From NCBI GenBank assembly GCA_945881945.1, contig CAMCVO010000001.1:1-64000 (forward strand): a stretch of 64,000 bases of DNA, in the 5' to 3' direction. Positions within the stretch are counted from its first letter, which is position 1. Each line of letters opens with the position of its first letter. Below, one piece after another: positions 1 through 8,599 of the stretch. The DNA is from Bifidobacterium breve (GTDB taxonomy: Bacteria; Actinomycetota; Actinomycetes; Nanopelagicales; Nanopelagicaceae). The position numbers were made by a program, and so were the translations under genes. The notes under the pieces were generated by a model that saw nothing but the letters and a program-made list of their open reading frames with translations, was not told where the DNA came from and did not search any database.

Positions 1-1143
1 GTAGATATTTTTACCAGAGCAAATAAACCAGATCTGCCAGAGAGTATTGAGATTGCAGATGGGGTAAGTGTTAAATACCTACAAGCAGGCCCTGTTGAGG
101 GATTTTCTAAAGAGGAGCTGCCTAGCCAATTAGGAGCGCTAACTAGTGCTTTTATGAATTACCAAAAACAATTACCTAAAGATTATTACTCTCTGCTTCA
201 CTCGCACTACTGGATCTCAGGCCAATTAGGTTGGGTGGTAAGTGAGGCAACTGGAACTCCTTTAATTCACACCATGCACACCACTGCAAGGGTTAAGAAT
301 TTAAATTTGGCAGATGGTGAAAAACCAGAGCCACAGGTTAGAGCAATTGGTGAGGAGCAGGTGGTAAAGGCTGCAACTGGATTAATTGCAAACACAGATG
401 CTGAGGCTGCATCTTTAGTCTCACTTTATGGTGCCTGCCCAGATCGAGTTTTTGTTGTCGCCCCTGGTGTTGATCTACAAAGTTTTTCACCCTCCGATGG
501 CAAGGCCGCTGCACGTGCGCGATTAAATATTGCACCAGATGCCCTCCTGCTTACCTTTGTGGGCAGAATTCAACCGCATAAGGGTCCTGATGTGTTGCTT
601 AAGGCAGCAGCTGAAATGCTCTCCCACTCACCATATCTGCGGGCAAAGCTTGCGGTGGTAATTATTGGTGGTGCCTCTGGTTATGTAAATGAGTTAGAGA
701 AATTAAAATCACTTGCTAAGTTTTTAAAGATTGAAGATATTACACATTTTGTAGACCCTGTATCACGATCAGTATTACCTGATTGGTATCGCGCAACTGA
801 TTTAGTATGCGTGCCAAGTTACTCTGAATCATTTGGCTTAGTTGCCCTTGAAGCCCAAGCTTGTGGCACACCAGTTGTTGCAACCGCTATTGGTGGGCTT
901 CGCACCGCAGTCTCAGATGGCATCTCTGGCTCACTAGTTGATGGCCATGATCCAAAGGCTTGGTCTGCTGTAATCTCCAGATTAATTGCAGAGCCTGCCC
1001 GTAGATTGTTGCTATCAATGGGCGCAGTTGAGCATGCTAGCCACTTTGGTTGGGAGATGAGTGCTAGAAAGACTTTAGATGTATATGACTGGGCATTATC
1101 TAAGAAAGCTAAATCCTCACTTCGGTTGGCAGAGGATGCTTGA
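1..1143 (+). CDS. mshA: D-inositol-3-phosphate glycosyltransferase (5' end cut by window)
   Basis: GT4-family glycosyltransferase that joins GlcNAc to inositol phosphate in the first step of mycothiol synthesis; cytoplasmic. The frame is already open at base 1 and reads VDIFTRA, a typical internal MshA segment, so roughly 60 N-terminal residues lie outside the window; the ATG at 154 is internal. The visible 380 residues show the C-terminal Rossmann half with GRIQPHKGPD and the nucleotide-sugar motif ESFGLVALEAQACGTP. The next gene overlaps its stop codon. The order mshA, YbjN gene, gpm, senX3-regX3 resembles the Mycobacterium Rv0486-Rv0491 block, which supports MshA over another GT4 enzyme. 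Confidence 0.88.
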   Translation, partial: VDIFTRANKPDLPESIEIADGVSVKYLQAGPVEGFSKEELPSQLGALTSAFMNYQKQLPKDYYSLLHSHYWISGQLGWVVSEATGTPLIHTMHTTARVKNLNLADGEKPEPQVRAIGEEQVVKAATGLIANTDAEAASLVSLYGACPDRVFVVAPGVDLQSFSPSDGKAAARARLNIAPDALLLTFVGRIQPHKGPDVLLKAAAEMLSHSPYLRAKLAVVIIGGASGYVNELEKLKSLAKFLKIEDITHFVDPVSRSVLPDWYRATDLVCVPSYSESFGLVALEAQACGTPVVATAIGGLRTAVSDGISGSLVDGHDPKAWSAVISRLIAEPARRLLLSMGAVEHASHFGWEMSARKTLDVYDWALSKKAKSSLRLAEDA

Positions 1144-1612
1144 TCCAAATGCGGTAATTGATGATTTTTTATCATCACATGATTTAGATTATGAACAAAA
1201 GGATGAAAATACTTATCTAATTACCTTGCCAGGGCAGGCTAAGCAGCAAACCCATTGCGCATTGGTAGTTGGCGATCACTCCTTGAGTATTAATGCATTT
1301 GTGATTAGAAAGCCAGATGAGAATAAGGCGGCGGTCTTTGAGTACTTGCTAACTAAAAACGCCGCGATGTATTCAATTGCATTTGCAGTAAATGAGTTGG
1401 GTGATATTTATCTGGTGGGTAGGTTGCCACTTGATGCAGTTAATGAGCGACAGATTGATCGCATCTTGGGCGCAGTACTGCAGTATGCCGACTCATCCTT
1501 TAATCCACTGCTTGAGTTGGGATTTTCATCAGCTATCAGGCGTGAGTGGGCTTGGCGAGTCTCTCGGGGTGAATCCCTAGCTAATTTAAAAGCCTTTGAG
1601 CATCTAATTTAA
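1136..1612 (+). CDS. YbjN-domain protein
   Basis: A 158-residue protein of the YbjN family, which has a fold resembling type III secretion chaperones; its biochemical role is unknown. The start chosen is the ATG at 1136, giving [12 protein letters not shown]; an upstream in-frame ATG at 1079 lies deep inside mshA and would add a sequence with no family resemblance. The gene overlaps the mshA stop by 8 bases, so the two are probably translationally coupled. The same family sits between mshA and gpm1 in mycobacteria (Rv0487). No signal peptide or membrane segment is visible. Family assignment rests on context plus the alternating hydrophobic pattern, so it is moderately secure. Confidence 0.72.
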   Translation: MLDPNAVIDDFLSSHDLDYEQKDENTYLITLPGQAKQQTHCALVVGDHSLSINAFVIRKPDENKAAVFEYLLTKNAAMYSIAFAVNELGDIYLVGRLPLDAVNERQIDRILGAVLQYADSSFNPLLELGFSSAIRREWAWRVSRGESLANLKAFEHLI

Positions 1613-1635
1613 CCCACCATGAAAGGATTATCACT

Positions 1636-2382
1636 ATGGCATATAAGTTAATTTTATTGCGACATGGTGAGAGCACATGGAATGCAAAAAATCTCTTTAC
1701 CGGTTGGGTTGATGTTGATCTATCTGAAAAAGGGTTGGTTGAGGCGGCAAGGGCTGGGCAATTACTAAAGGAGGCAAATTTACTTCCTGATGTATTACAC
1801 ACCTCACTTCTTAAACGTGCGATAAATACTGCAGATATAGCACTTAGTAACTGTGGCAAAACTGGAGTACCAACAGATAGATCTTGGCGATTAAATGAGC
1901 GACATTATGGTGCGCTGCAAGGAAAGGATAAGGCGAGCACCCTTGCTGAGTATGGCCAAGAACAATTTGATCTATGGCGCAGGTCCTTTGATATCCCACC
2001 TGCTGCAATTGCAGATGATGATCAGTACTCACAAAAAAATGATCCACGGTATGCAGATTTAGGTGATTTACTTCCAAGAACTGAGTGTTTAAAGGATGTA
2101 GTGGCAAGAGTTATTCCCTACCTAACTGGTGAGGTAAAAAAGGATTTGGTAGCAGGTAAGACAGTCTTAATTACCGCTCACGGTAACTCACTGCGTGCAA
2201 TTGTTAAATACCTTGATCAGATCTCAGATAAGGATATTGCCAAGGTAAATATCCCAACTGGAATTCCATTATTTTATGAGCTTGATGAAAGCTTAAGACC
2301 AATTACTAAAGGTGGTCGATACCTAGATCCAGTTGCTGCCCAGGCGGCAATTCAAGCGGTGGCAAATCAGGGTAAGCGGTAA
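1636..2382 (+). CDS. gpmA: 2,3-bisphosphoglycerate-dependent phosphoglycerate mutase
   Basis: Glycolytic and gluconeogenic enzyme interconverting 3- and 2-phosphoglycerate. At 248 residues it has the normal length. The phosphohistidine motif LRHGESTWN is at residues 8-16 (catalytic H10), followed by [24 protein letters not shown] and the second histidine in [11 protein letters not shown] ribosome-binding site (gaaagga, 1621-1627) sits 8 bases before the ATG. It follows the YbjN gene by 23 bases and ends one base before the convergent phoU stop, so transcription termination must occur inside the neighbour. Confidence 0.95.
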   Translation: MAYKLILLRHGESTWNAKNLFTGWVDVDLSEKGLVEAARAGQLLKEANLLPDVLHTSLLKRAINTADIALSNCGKTGVPTDRSWRLNERHYGALQGKDKASTLAEYGQEQFDLWRRSFDIPPAAIADDDQYSQKNDPRYADLGDLLPRTECLKDVVARVIPYLTGEVKKDLVAGKTVLITAHGNSLRAIVKYLDQISDKDIAKVNIPTGIPLFYELDESLRPITKGGRYLDPVAAQAAIQAVANQGKR

Positions 2383-2383
2383 G

Positions 2384-3037
2384 TTAAGAGTTTTCATTTG
2401 CATAGCGACCGGTGACCAGGAAATAAACTCGGCGGGCGATAGATACTGCATGATCGGCACATCGCTCGTAGTATCGACCAAGCAATGTCATATCAATTGC
2501 AGTCTCTACGCCATGTTTCCAATTTGGATCAAGCAAGGTTTGAATAATCTTTCTGTGTAAGCCATCAATCTCATCATCATCTCTTTCAAGCTCAAGAGCA
2601 CGTTCAGTATCTCGATTTTTTATTACCAAGGCAACTTTTTCAATTATTTTTACACAAACCCGACTCATCTCCTCAATCGTTAAAGATAGTTCAGGAGGCA
2701 CAGCAGTTGATGGATATCGCATGCGAGCAGATTTAGCTATGTGATGGGCCAAATCACCCATTCGTTCAAGATCAGCGCTCATTCGTAAAGATGTAACTAA
2801 GGTGCGAAGATCTGTTGCCACTGGACCTTGTTGTGCAATTAAAGATATGGTTCTAGCATCTAAATCATGTTGAATCTGATCAATAACTAAATCCTCAGCG
2901 ATCACCTTTTCCGCCAAGGTTAAATCAGCCGTTAACAAAGCGGTGGTGGCATTTTCTATTGCGATCTTAACCAGTCCAGCCATCTCAACTAAGGTAGAAC
3001 TAACGCCATCTAGCTCTTCCTGAAATCTCTCACGCAT
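2384..3037 (-). CDS. phoU: phosphate-specific transport regulator PhoU
   Basis: PhoU links the Pst phosphate transporter to its sensor kinase and represses the Pho regulon when phosphate is plentiful; cytoplasmic. The 217-residue product has the two repeated three-helix PhoU bundles, with LERMGDLAHHIAKSA in the first and YERCADHAVSIARRV in the second, the paired acidic E/DxxxD metal-binding motifs of the family. It is divergent from senX3 with only 27 bases between start codons, the same arrangement as phoU / phoR-phoP in Streptomyces. No pst genes are in the window. ATG start; a promoter must overlap the 5' end of senX3. Confidence 0.93.
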   Translation of the reverse strand: MRERFQEELDGVSSTLVEMAGLVKIAIENATTALLTADLTLAEKVIAEDLVIDQIQHDLDARTISLIAQQGPVATDLRTLVTSLRMSADLERMGDLAHHIAKSARMRYPSTAVPPELSLTIEEMSRVCVKIIEKVALVIKNRDTERALELERDDDEIDGLHRKIIQTLLDPNWKHGVETAIDMTLLGRYYERCADHAVSIARRVYFLVTGRYANENS

Positions 3038-3064
3038 TAGCCAAAGGTAATCGTAATTGCCCGC

Positions 3065-4279
3065 TTGTGCGGGGAGGTGAGTGAACAGGTCTTTAATAAT
3101 TGGTTAAAAGCAGGGATTAGGTCGGGCCAGGGCAGCATTTGGTTATCTAAAACACCCCATGCCTCATACCATAAGGGGGTGATCTGGAGATTTAAGCAAA
3201 AGCTGGAAGTTGATTCAGTAATTCCAAATATTCAGACAGATCTATCCACACAAAGTTATGATCTACTGCGCGCAATTGACGCCGAATCAATTGTGGTCAC
3301 TCTCACCGACAAGGTCATTTACTATTCTGAGAAAATAACAAACTTAAATCTTATAAAAGATGAACGAATTCAAAACAAAGAGTTAAGTAATTTAGTTAGA
3401 GCAGTTCGAAGGTCTGGCATCTCCCAAGATGCCACCATGGAGTTACCACGAGGTCCAATTGGTGCCGGAACTCATGATTTATTGGTGCGAGTGACATCGA
3501 TAGGTGATGCAGGACTAATTGCGATTTTAATATTTGATGATAGTGAAATGCGACGCTTAGATTCAATCAGACGAGATTTTGTTGCCAACATCTCCCATGA
3601 GTTAAAAACACCGATTGGGGCACTTTCTATCTTGAGTGAGGCAGTTCTTGAGGCAAGTAATGATCCAGAGGCGATTGCAAAATTTGCCTCACGAATGCAA
3701 TCTGAAGCTAAACGTTTATCAGGTTTAGTCCAAGAAATTATTGATCTCTCTCGCTTACAAGATGATGATCCACTGAAAAATGGTAAACCAGTTGATCTAT
3801 CTGAAGTAATTGCTGAAGCAACGGACCAATCAAGGTTGCATGCAGAAAATCGTAAAATCACCTTAGTTTTTGAAGGCATCTCTGATATCAAAGTTATTGG
3901 CGATAGAGCACAGATCAGCATGGCAGTTAATAACTTAATTGAAAATGCCATCAACTACAGTTCAGATGGCACCAGAGTAGCTATTACATTAAAGGTAGCT
4001 GATGCCATTGCAGAGATTGCGGTCTCTGATCAAGGGATTGGGATTCCAGAGAAAGATCTTGAGCGAATTTTTGAACGTTTTTATCGAGTAGATCCGGCTA
4101 GATCTCGATTGACTGGCGGTACAGGACTTGGCTTATCAATTGTTAAACACATAGCAATAAATCATGGTGGCGATGTCTCGCTTTGGTCGGTTGAAGGCGC
4201 CGGCAGTACATTCACCCTGCGATTTCCACTGTCTGCTAAAAATATGTTGCCAAATCAAACACAAATTGAGGGTAAGTAG
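3065..4279 (+). CDS. senX3: SenX3/PhoR-like sensor histidine kinase lacking membrane segments
   Basis: Sensor kinase of the phosphate two-component system; autophosphorylates and passes phosphate to RegX3. A PAS-like region (about residues 65-165) contains ELPRGPIGAGTH, then the H-box DFVANISHELKTP (H178 counted from the TTG at 3065), N-box NLIENAINY, G1 DQGIGIPEKD, F-box FERFYR and G2 GTGLGLSIVKH. Family members start with two transmembrane helices; here the first 60 residues are polar and no hydrophobic segment exists in this frame, while the other forward frames hit stops within about 50 bases. An in-frame TAG at 3038 bounds the gene. The start is uncertain (TTG 3065 or GTG 3077). Its stop overlaps the regX3 start by one base. 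Confidence 0.88.
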   Translation: MCGEVSEQVFNNWLKAGIRSGQGSIWLSKTPHASYHKGVIWRFKQKLEVDSVIPNIQTDLSTQSYDLLRAIDAESIVVTLTDKVIYYSEKITNLNLIKDERIQNKELSNLVRAVRRSGISQDATMELPRGPIGAGTHDLLVRVTSIGDAGLIAILIFDDSEMRRLDSIRRDFVANISHELKTPIGALSILSEAVLEASNDPEAIAKFASRMQSEAKRLSGLVQEIIDLSRLQDDDPLKNGKPVDLSEVIAEATDQSRLHAENRKITLVFEGISDIKVIGDRAQISMAVNNLIENAINYSSDGTRVAITLKVADAIAEIAVSDQGIGIPEKDLERIFERFYRVDPARSRLTGGTGLGLSIVKHIAINHGGDVSLWSVEGAGSTFTLRFPLSAKNMLPNQTQIEGK

Positions 4280-4959
4280 TGACCAAAATATTGGTTGTAG
4301 AAGATGAGGCATCATTTGCAGAGGCACTGTCATATGTTCTGGGCAAGGAGGGTTTTGAGGTTGAAGTTGCCGAGACTGGTGATGGCGCAATTGCTGCGTT
4401 TGATAAAAATGGAGCGGATTTAATACTTCTTGATTTGATGTTGCCAGGCTTATCTGGAACTGAGGTGTGTAAGCAACTGCGATCTAGATCTGATGTGCCA
4501 ATCATTATGGTAACCGCTAAAGATACTGAGGTAGACAAGGTGGTTGGACTTGAGCTTGGTGCAGATGATTATGTAACCAAGCCTTACTCAAAGGCTGAGT
4601 TAGTGGCCCGCATAAGGGCAGTACTTCGCCGACGGAGTGATCCCTCAGATAGTAATGATTCATTATTGAACGCTGGTCCAGTGAAGATAGATGTTGAACG
4701 ACATCAGGTCAGTATTAATTCTGAAATTGTCTCACTGCCATTAAAAGAGTTTGAGCTGCTCGAGTTTTTGATTCGAAACAGTGGTCGGGTATTAACGAGA
4801 TCTCAGTTAATTGATCGAGTTTGGGGATCAGATTACTTTGGCGACACTAAAACGCTAGATGTTCATATCAAAAGATTGCGGGCGAAGATAGAAAAAGATC
4901 CAGCTAATCCAGTTTATATTCAAACAATCAGGGGTCTTGGTTATAAGTTTGAGAATTAA
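4279..4959 (+). CDS. regX3: OmpR-family response regulator RegX3/PhoP
   Basis: DNA-binding response regulator paired with SenX3, controlling genes for phosphate starvation. 226 residues: receiver domain at 1-120 with the acidic pair in VVEDEAS, phosphoacceptor D52 in LLDLMLPG, T in MVTAKD and the conserved lysine in VTKPYSKAEL; winged-helix domain from about 130, with LLEFLIRNSGRVLTRSQLI and IQTIRGLGYKF. GTG start at 4279 overlaps the kinase stop (TAGTG), so the pair is translationally coupled. The 3' end shares the tetranucleotide TTAA with the convergent lipoprotein gene. A PHO-box-like triple repeat before ppk1 (10352-10384) is a candidate target. Confidence 0.95.
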   Translation: MTKILVVEDEASFAEALSYVLGKEGFEVEVAETGDGAIAAFDKNGADLILLDLMLPGLSGTEVCKQLRSRSDVPIIMVTAKDTEVDKVVGLELGADDYVTKPYSKAELVARIRAVLRRRSDPSDSNDSLLNAGPVKIDVERHQVSINSEIVSLPLKEFELLEFLIRNSGRVLTRSQLIDRVWGSDYFGDTKTLDVHIKRLRAKIEKDPANPVYIQTIRGLGYKFEN

Positions 4960-5450
4960 GGAGTAACTACTTCGCTAGGTTGATAGCGAAGAAGATCTTT
5001 ATACCACTCAAGATTTTCAACTATTAAGGCATCTAAGGTGACCGGGGATGCTTTTTCAAAGGTAAAAACTATTGGAACTCTCTGACCTGCACCTTGAGTA
5101 AGTGTTGTAAATGCATCTGCATTTGCTGTTTCACCAGCAAAGATAACTGGCTTATTTCTAGCTAATTCATATCGTGGCGCGGACTGAGTAACCGCTACAC
5201 CATTGATTGTGATACCAGTAATAGCATCTATTTCATCTGACCAATTAACTAAGGTACCAACTAAAACTCCATCAGAGTTTTCATTTTTAACAATTAAAAC
5301 ATTACGTAATCTAATCTCATTACTTTGCCCTTCAACACCATCAGTTACTTGTTTAATCATTCTTGTTTCAGCAGTTCGTCCAGAACCACAAGCTGTCAAT
5401 GTTGCAGCAACCAGGGTTAGTACAAGTAATTTTTGAATGCTCTTTATCAT
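4956..5450 (-). CDS. LpqE-like lipoprotein
   Basis: Secreted lipoprotein of unknown biochemical role. 164 residues: basic N-terminus, hydrophobic stretch and lipobox LTAC with the acylated cysteine at C21. The mature part has the pattern IRLRNVLIVKNENSDGVLVG followed by beta-strand-rich sequence and VPIVFTFEKA near the end, as in mycobacterial LpqE (Rv3584), a family with an immunoglobulin-like fold. Like lpqE it is divergently arranged upstream of carD, which is the main support for the assignment. The ATG is followed by basic residues as expected for a signal peptide. Stop codon shared in a TTAA with regX3. Confidence 0.7.
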   Translation of the reverse strand: MIKSIQKLLVLTLVAATLTACGSGRTAETRMIKQVTDGVEGQSNEIRLRNVLIVKNENSDGVLVGTLVNWSDEIDAITGITINGVAVTQSAPRYELARNKPVIFAGETANADAFTTLTQGAGQRVPIVFTFEKASPVTLDALIVENLEWYKDLLRYQPSEVVTP

Positions 5451-5567
5451 GGCTAAAGGTTATCGATAGGGGCGTAATTTCCTCAAAAATTAGAGCCAAT
5501 TTAGGCAGGTGAAATGGGTCGCAAAATGCTGGTATTATTGGCTCCTATCGAAAGGCCTTTTCCTCAT

Positions 5568-6050
5568 ATGACATTTAAAGTTGGCGAAACTGTTGTCTAT
5601 CCACACCACGGAGCAGCACAGATTGAAGCAATCGAAAAGCGCACAATCAAAGGTGAAGAGAAGATCTACCTCGTTTTAAAGGTAGCCCAAGGGGATCTAA
5701 CAGTTCGAGTTCCAGCTGAGAATATTGATCTAGTCGGCGTTCGAGATGTCGTCGATAGCGCAGGATTAGACCGAGTATTTAATGTATTGCGCCAGCCATA
5801 TACCGAGGAGCCAACTAACTGGTCTCGTCGCTACAAAGCAAATGTTGAAAAATTAGCATCTGGTGATGTTATTAAGGTTGCCGAAGTCGTAAGAGATCTA
5901 TACCGACGCGATTTAGACCGTGGATTATCAGCGGGTGAAAAGCGAATGTTGGCAAAGGCAAAGCAAATTTTAGTTTCAGAGTTAGCTTTGGCTGAGCGAA
6001 CAGATGAAGAAAAAGCAGCGACCTTGCTAGATGAGGTTCTCGCCTCTTAA
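5568..6050 (+). CDS. carD: RNA polymerase-binding transcription factor CarD
   Basis: Essential global regulator that binds the RNA polymerase beta subunit and stabilises open complexes, strongly at rRNA promoters. The 160-residue product starts at the ATG at 5568 ([15 protein letters not shown]), matching the conserved family start; an in-frame ATG at 5514 would add 18 residues with no counterpart. N-terminal RNAP-interaction domain at 1-60 ([15 protein letters not shown]), then the helical DNA-binding domain with [21 protein letters not shown] and [17 protein letters not shown]. ispDF follows after 20 bases, as in most Actinobacteria. Upstream 117 bases hold the divergent promoters for this gene and the lipoprotein. 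Confidence 0.97.
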   Translation: MTFKVGETVVYPHHGAAQIEAIEKRTIKGEEKIYLVLKVAQGDLTVRVPAENIDLVGVRDVVDSAGLDRVFNVLRQPYTEEPTNWSRRYKANVEKLASGDVIKVAEVVRDLYRRDLDRGLSAGEKRMLAKAKQILVSELALAERTDEEKAATLLDEVLAS

Positions 6051-6070
6051 CTGGCAGTACCTACACTGTC

Positions 6071-7210
6071 ATGATTAATAAAACTGCCGCAATTATTGCA
6101 GCAGCAGGTGCTGGAAATCGCTTAGGTGCAGATCTGCCAAAGGCTTTAGTTAAATTAGTTGATAAAACTTTAGTTGAGCATGCGGTTGCAAATTTAGCCC
6201 CGATTGCCCAGTTAATTATTGTTACATCCCCTGCTGGTTTTGTTGATGAGTATAAGAAAATACTTGGAGATTCAGTAGAAGTTATTGAGGGTGGCGTGCT
6301 GCGAAGTGACAGTATTCGAATTGCTTTATCCCACATACCAAATCAATATGAGTATGTATTAGTCCATGATGCGGCAAGAGCACTTGCATCAACCACACTT
6401 GCTGCCACAGTAATTGCTCAATTAATCAATGGTGAACAAGCAGTAATTCCAGCTCTTGATGTAATTGACACAATCAAAGAGGTAGATAACAAAGGTTATG
6501 TTCGAAATACTCCAGATAGATCATCTTTGAAAGCTATTCAAACCCCACAAGGATTTACTAGATCTGTTTTAGAACGAGCTCATGCAGCCTCTAGTGATGC
6601 AACAGATGATGCAGTATTAGTTGAGGCAATTGGTGTTGCAGTTAAAGTCATTGCTGGAGAGGCACGAGCAGTTAAGATCACCACAAAATCAGATCTTGCA
6701 CTTGCCACAACACTTCTACTACCAAATACCGAGAAACAGATCAGGGTTGGCATTGGTGTTGATGCACATGCTTTTGGGAATGACAAATCTAAAAAACTAT
6801 CTCTGGCATGTTTAGTATGGGATGAGGTGGCATTGGATGGTCATTCAGATGCGGATGTGGCTGCACACGCAATTTGTGATGCACTTTTATCAGCTGCAAA
6901 TCTTGGTGATTTAGGAAGTAATTTTGGAGTTTCAGATGAAAAATACGCTGGTGCATCGGGTGCTCAATTATTAGGTGAAACATTGGTAAAGATCAAAGCT
7001 GCTGGTTTCGTCATTGAAAATGTTGCAGTTCAAATAGTTGGCAATAAACCAAAGATTTCTCTAAGGCGCCCGGAAGCAATTGCCGCACTTTCAAAGGCCT
7101 TAGCTGGCGCAAAAGTTTCAGTATCTGCCACCTCAACTGATGGTTTGGGCTTTACCGGTGAAGGCAAAGGTTTATCGGCGATTGCAACTGCTTTGATAGT
7201 TAGCGCCTAA
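6071..7210 (+). CDS. ispDF: bifunctional IspD/IspF isoprenoid enzyme
   Basis: Fusion of two non-adjacent steps of the MEP pathway. Residues 1-220 are 2-C-methyl-D-erythritol 4-phosphate cytidylyltransferase, with the nucleotide-binding AAIIAAAGAGNRLG and LVHDAARAL. Residues from about 224 are 2-C-methyl-D-erythritol 2,4-cyclodiphosphate synthase, starting IRVGIGVDAHAF (zinc-binding D and H) and GHSDADVAAHAICDALL. At 379 residues both domains are complete. ispE for the same pathway is at 51829. The gene lies 20 bases after carD and 15 bases before cysS, so the three are likely one transcript. Confidence 0.96.
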   Translation: MINKTAAIIAAAGAGNRLGADLPKALVKLVDKTLVEHAVANLAPIAQLIIVTSPAGFVDEYKKILGDSVEVIEGGVLRSDSIRIALSHIPNQYEYVLVHDAARALASTTLAATVIAQLINGEQAVIPALDVIDTIKEVDNKGYVRNTPDRSSLKAIQTPQGFTRSVLERAHAASSDATDDAVLVEAIGVAVKVIAGEARAVKITTKSDLALATTLLLPNTEKQIRVGIGVDAHAFGNDKSKKLSLACLVWDEVALDGHSDADVAAHAICDALLSAANLGDLGSNFGVSDEKYAGASGAQLLGETLVKIKAAGFVIENVAVQIVGNKPKISLRRPEAIAALSKALAGAKVSVSATSTDGLGFTGEGKGLSAIATALIVSA

Positions 7211-7225
7211 AGGTAAAATTCAGTA

Positions 7226-8599
7226 ATGAGTTCATTAAATCTTTATGACACTAAAAGCCGAAAGGTTTCATCCTTTAAGCCAATCAAAAAAGGCGAGGTT
7301 GGAATATATCTATGTGGAGCAACAGTTCAGGCACCTCCTCATATTGGTCATATCAGAAGCGGTGTTAACTTTGATATTTTACGTCGTTGGTTAATTACAT
7401 CTGGCTACAAAGTTACCTTTATCAGAAATGTTACTGATATTGATGACAAGATTATTCATAAGGCTACCCATGAGGAGATTCCGTGGTGGCAGGTGGCAGC
7501 AAAGTATGAACGATCATTCACAGATGCGTATAACAAGTTAAATGTCTTACCACCAACCTATGAACCACTAGCAACTGGGCATATCACTCAGATGATTGAA
7601 CTGATTAAGAAGTTGATTGATAACGGCTCTGCTTATGCACCAGGTAATGGTGATGTTTATCTTGAGGTAACAAAAGTTAAGGATTATTTGAGTTTATCCA
7701 ACCAAAAACTTGATGATCTATTGGTGGCAGATGATGCTGATCTTAAGTTTAAAAAAGATCCTAAAGATTTTGCACTTTGGAAGGCTGCTAAAAAAGATGA
7801 ACCATCATGGCCAACACCTTGGGGAGATGGCAGACCAGGTTGGCATATTGAGTGCTCTGCAATGGCACATGCCTATTTGGGTGAATCCTTTGATATTCAT
7901 GGTGGTGGTCTTGATTTAATTTTTCCGCATCATGAAAATGAGATAGCTCAATCAACTGCAGCTGGATTTAATTTTGCAAATATTTGGATGCATAATGCCT
8001 GGGTAACCACAAGTGGAGAAAAGATGAGCAAATCACTTGGCAACTCACTGCAGGTTGCTGAAATATTAAAAAAGGTGCGAGGCATTGAATTACGTTGGTA
8101 TTTAGGTAGTGCTCATTATCGAAGCATGCTTGAGTTTTCATTTGAGGCGTTAGCAGAATCAGCGACCGCGTTTAAGCGGATTGAGGCTTTTTTAAGTAGG
8201 TCTGAGAGTATTTTAGGAAAAGAGGTTGAACTGTTGATTGCAGATGAATTTGCAAAGGCGATGAATGATGATTTGGCAGTTCCACAAGCTCTTGCCTTTA
8301 TCGCTGAAAGTATGCGAATTGGAAATAGCGCAGCTGAGGACAAAAAAATAATTGCTAAAACTGCTGGTGAAATAAGAGGTGCTCTATCAGTATTAGGTTG
8401 TGATCCAAGGGATGCAGCCTTTGCTACAACGCAATCAAAAAATGGTGCAATTGATGGGCTGATCAAATTGGCGTTAGAACAGAGAGAGGCTGCAAGGTTG
8501 CGAAAAGATTTTGTAGCAGCAGATCAAATACGTGATCAGATCGCTTCATTAGGCATTACAGTAGAAGACACATCAAGTGGACCAAGGTGGAGTTATTAA
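7226..8599 (+). CDS. cysS: cysteinyl-tRNA synthetase
   Basis: Class I aminoacyl-tRNA synthetase charging tRNA-Cys. 457 residues; zinc ligand C30 in IYLCGATVQ, HIGH motif at residues 39-42, zinc/active-site segment WHIECSAMA, FPHHENE, and KMSKS at 266-270. The mycothiol paralogue MshC shares many of these motifs, but the C-terminal tRNA-binding region (AARLRKDFVAADQIRDQI) and the ispDF/rlmB neighbours fit CysS. The stop overlaps the rlmB start by one base (TAATG). Confidence 0.95.
   Translation: MSSLNLYDTKSRKVSSFKPIKKGEVGIYLCGATVQAPPHIGHIRSGVNFDILRRWLITSGYKVTFIRNVTDIDDKIIHKATHEEIPWWQVAAKYERSFTDAYNKLNVLPPTYEPLATGHITQMIELIKKLIDNGSAYAPGNGDVYLEVTKVKDYLSLSNQKLDDLLVADDADLKFKKDPKDFALWKAAKKDEPSWPTPWGDGRPGWHIECSAMAHAYLGESFDIHGGGLDLIFPHHENEIAQSTAAGFNFANIWMHNAWVTTSGEKMSKSLGNSLQVAEILKKVRGIELRWYLGSAHYRSMLEFSFEALAESATAFKRIEAFLSRSESILGKEVELLIADEFAKAMNDDLAVPQALAFIAESMRIGNSAAEDKKIIAKTAGEIRGALSVLGCDPRDAAFATTQSKNGAIDGLIKLALEQREAARLRKDFVAADQIRDQIASLGITVEDTSSGPRWSY

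Noticed and set aside
3080-3086. Inverted PHO half-site (GTTCACT on the minus strand) near the phoU/senX3 starts
   Set aside because: Only one unit matches and no second unit occurs 11 bases away, so it is weak compared with the ppk1 site.
5514-5567. 18-codon N-terminal extension of carD
   Set aside because: CarD proteins start at the residue encoded at 5568; the extension has no counterpart in the family.
8587-8598. Upstream ATG for rlmB inside cysS
   Set aside because: The ATG at 8599 forms the usual TAATG overlap with the cysS stop and fits the basic N-terminal tail.
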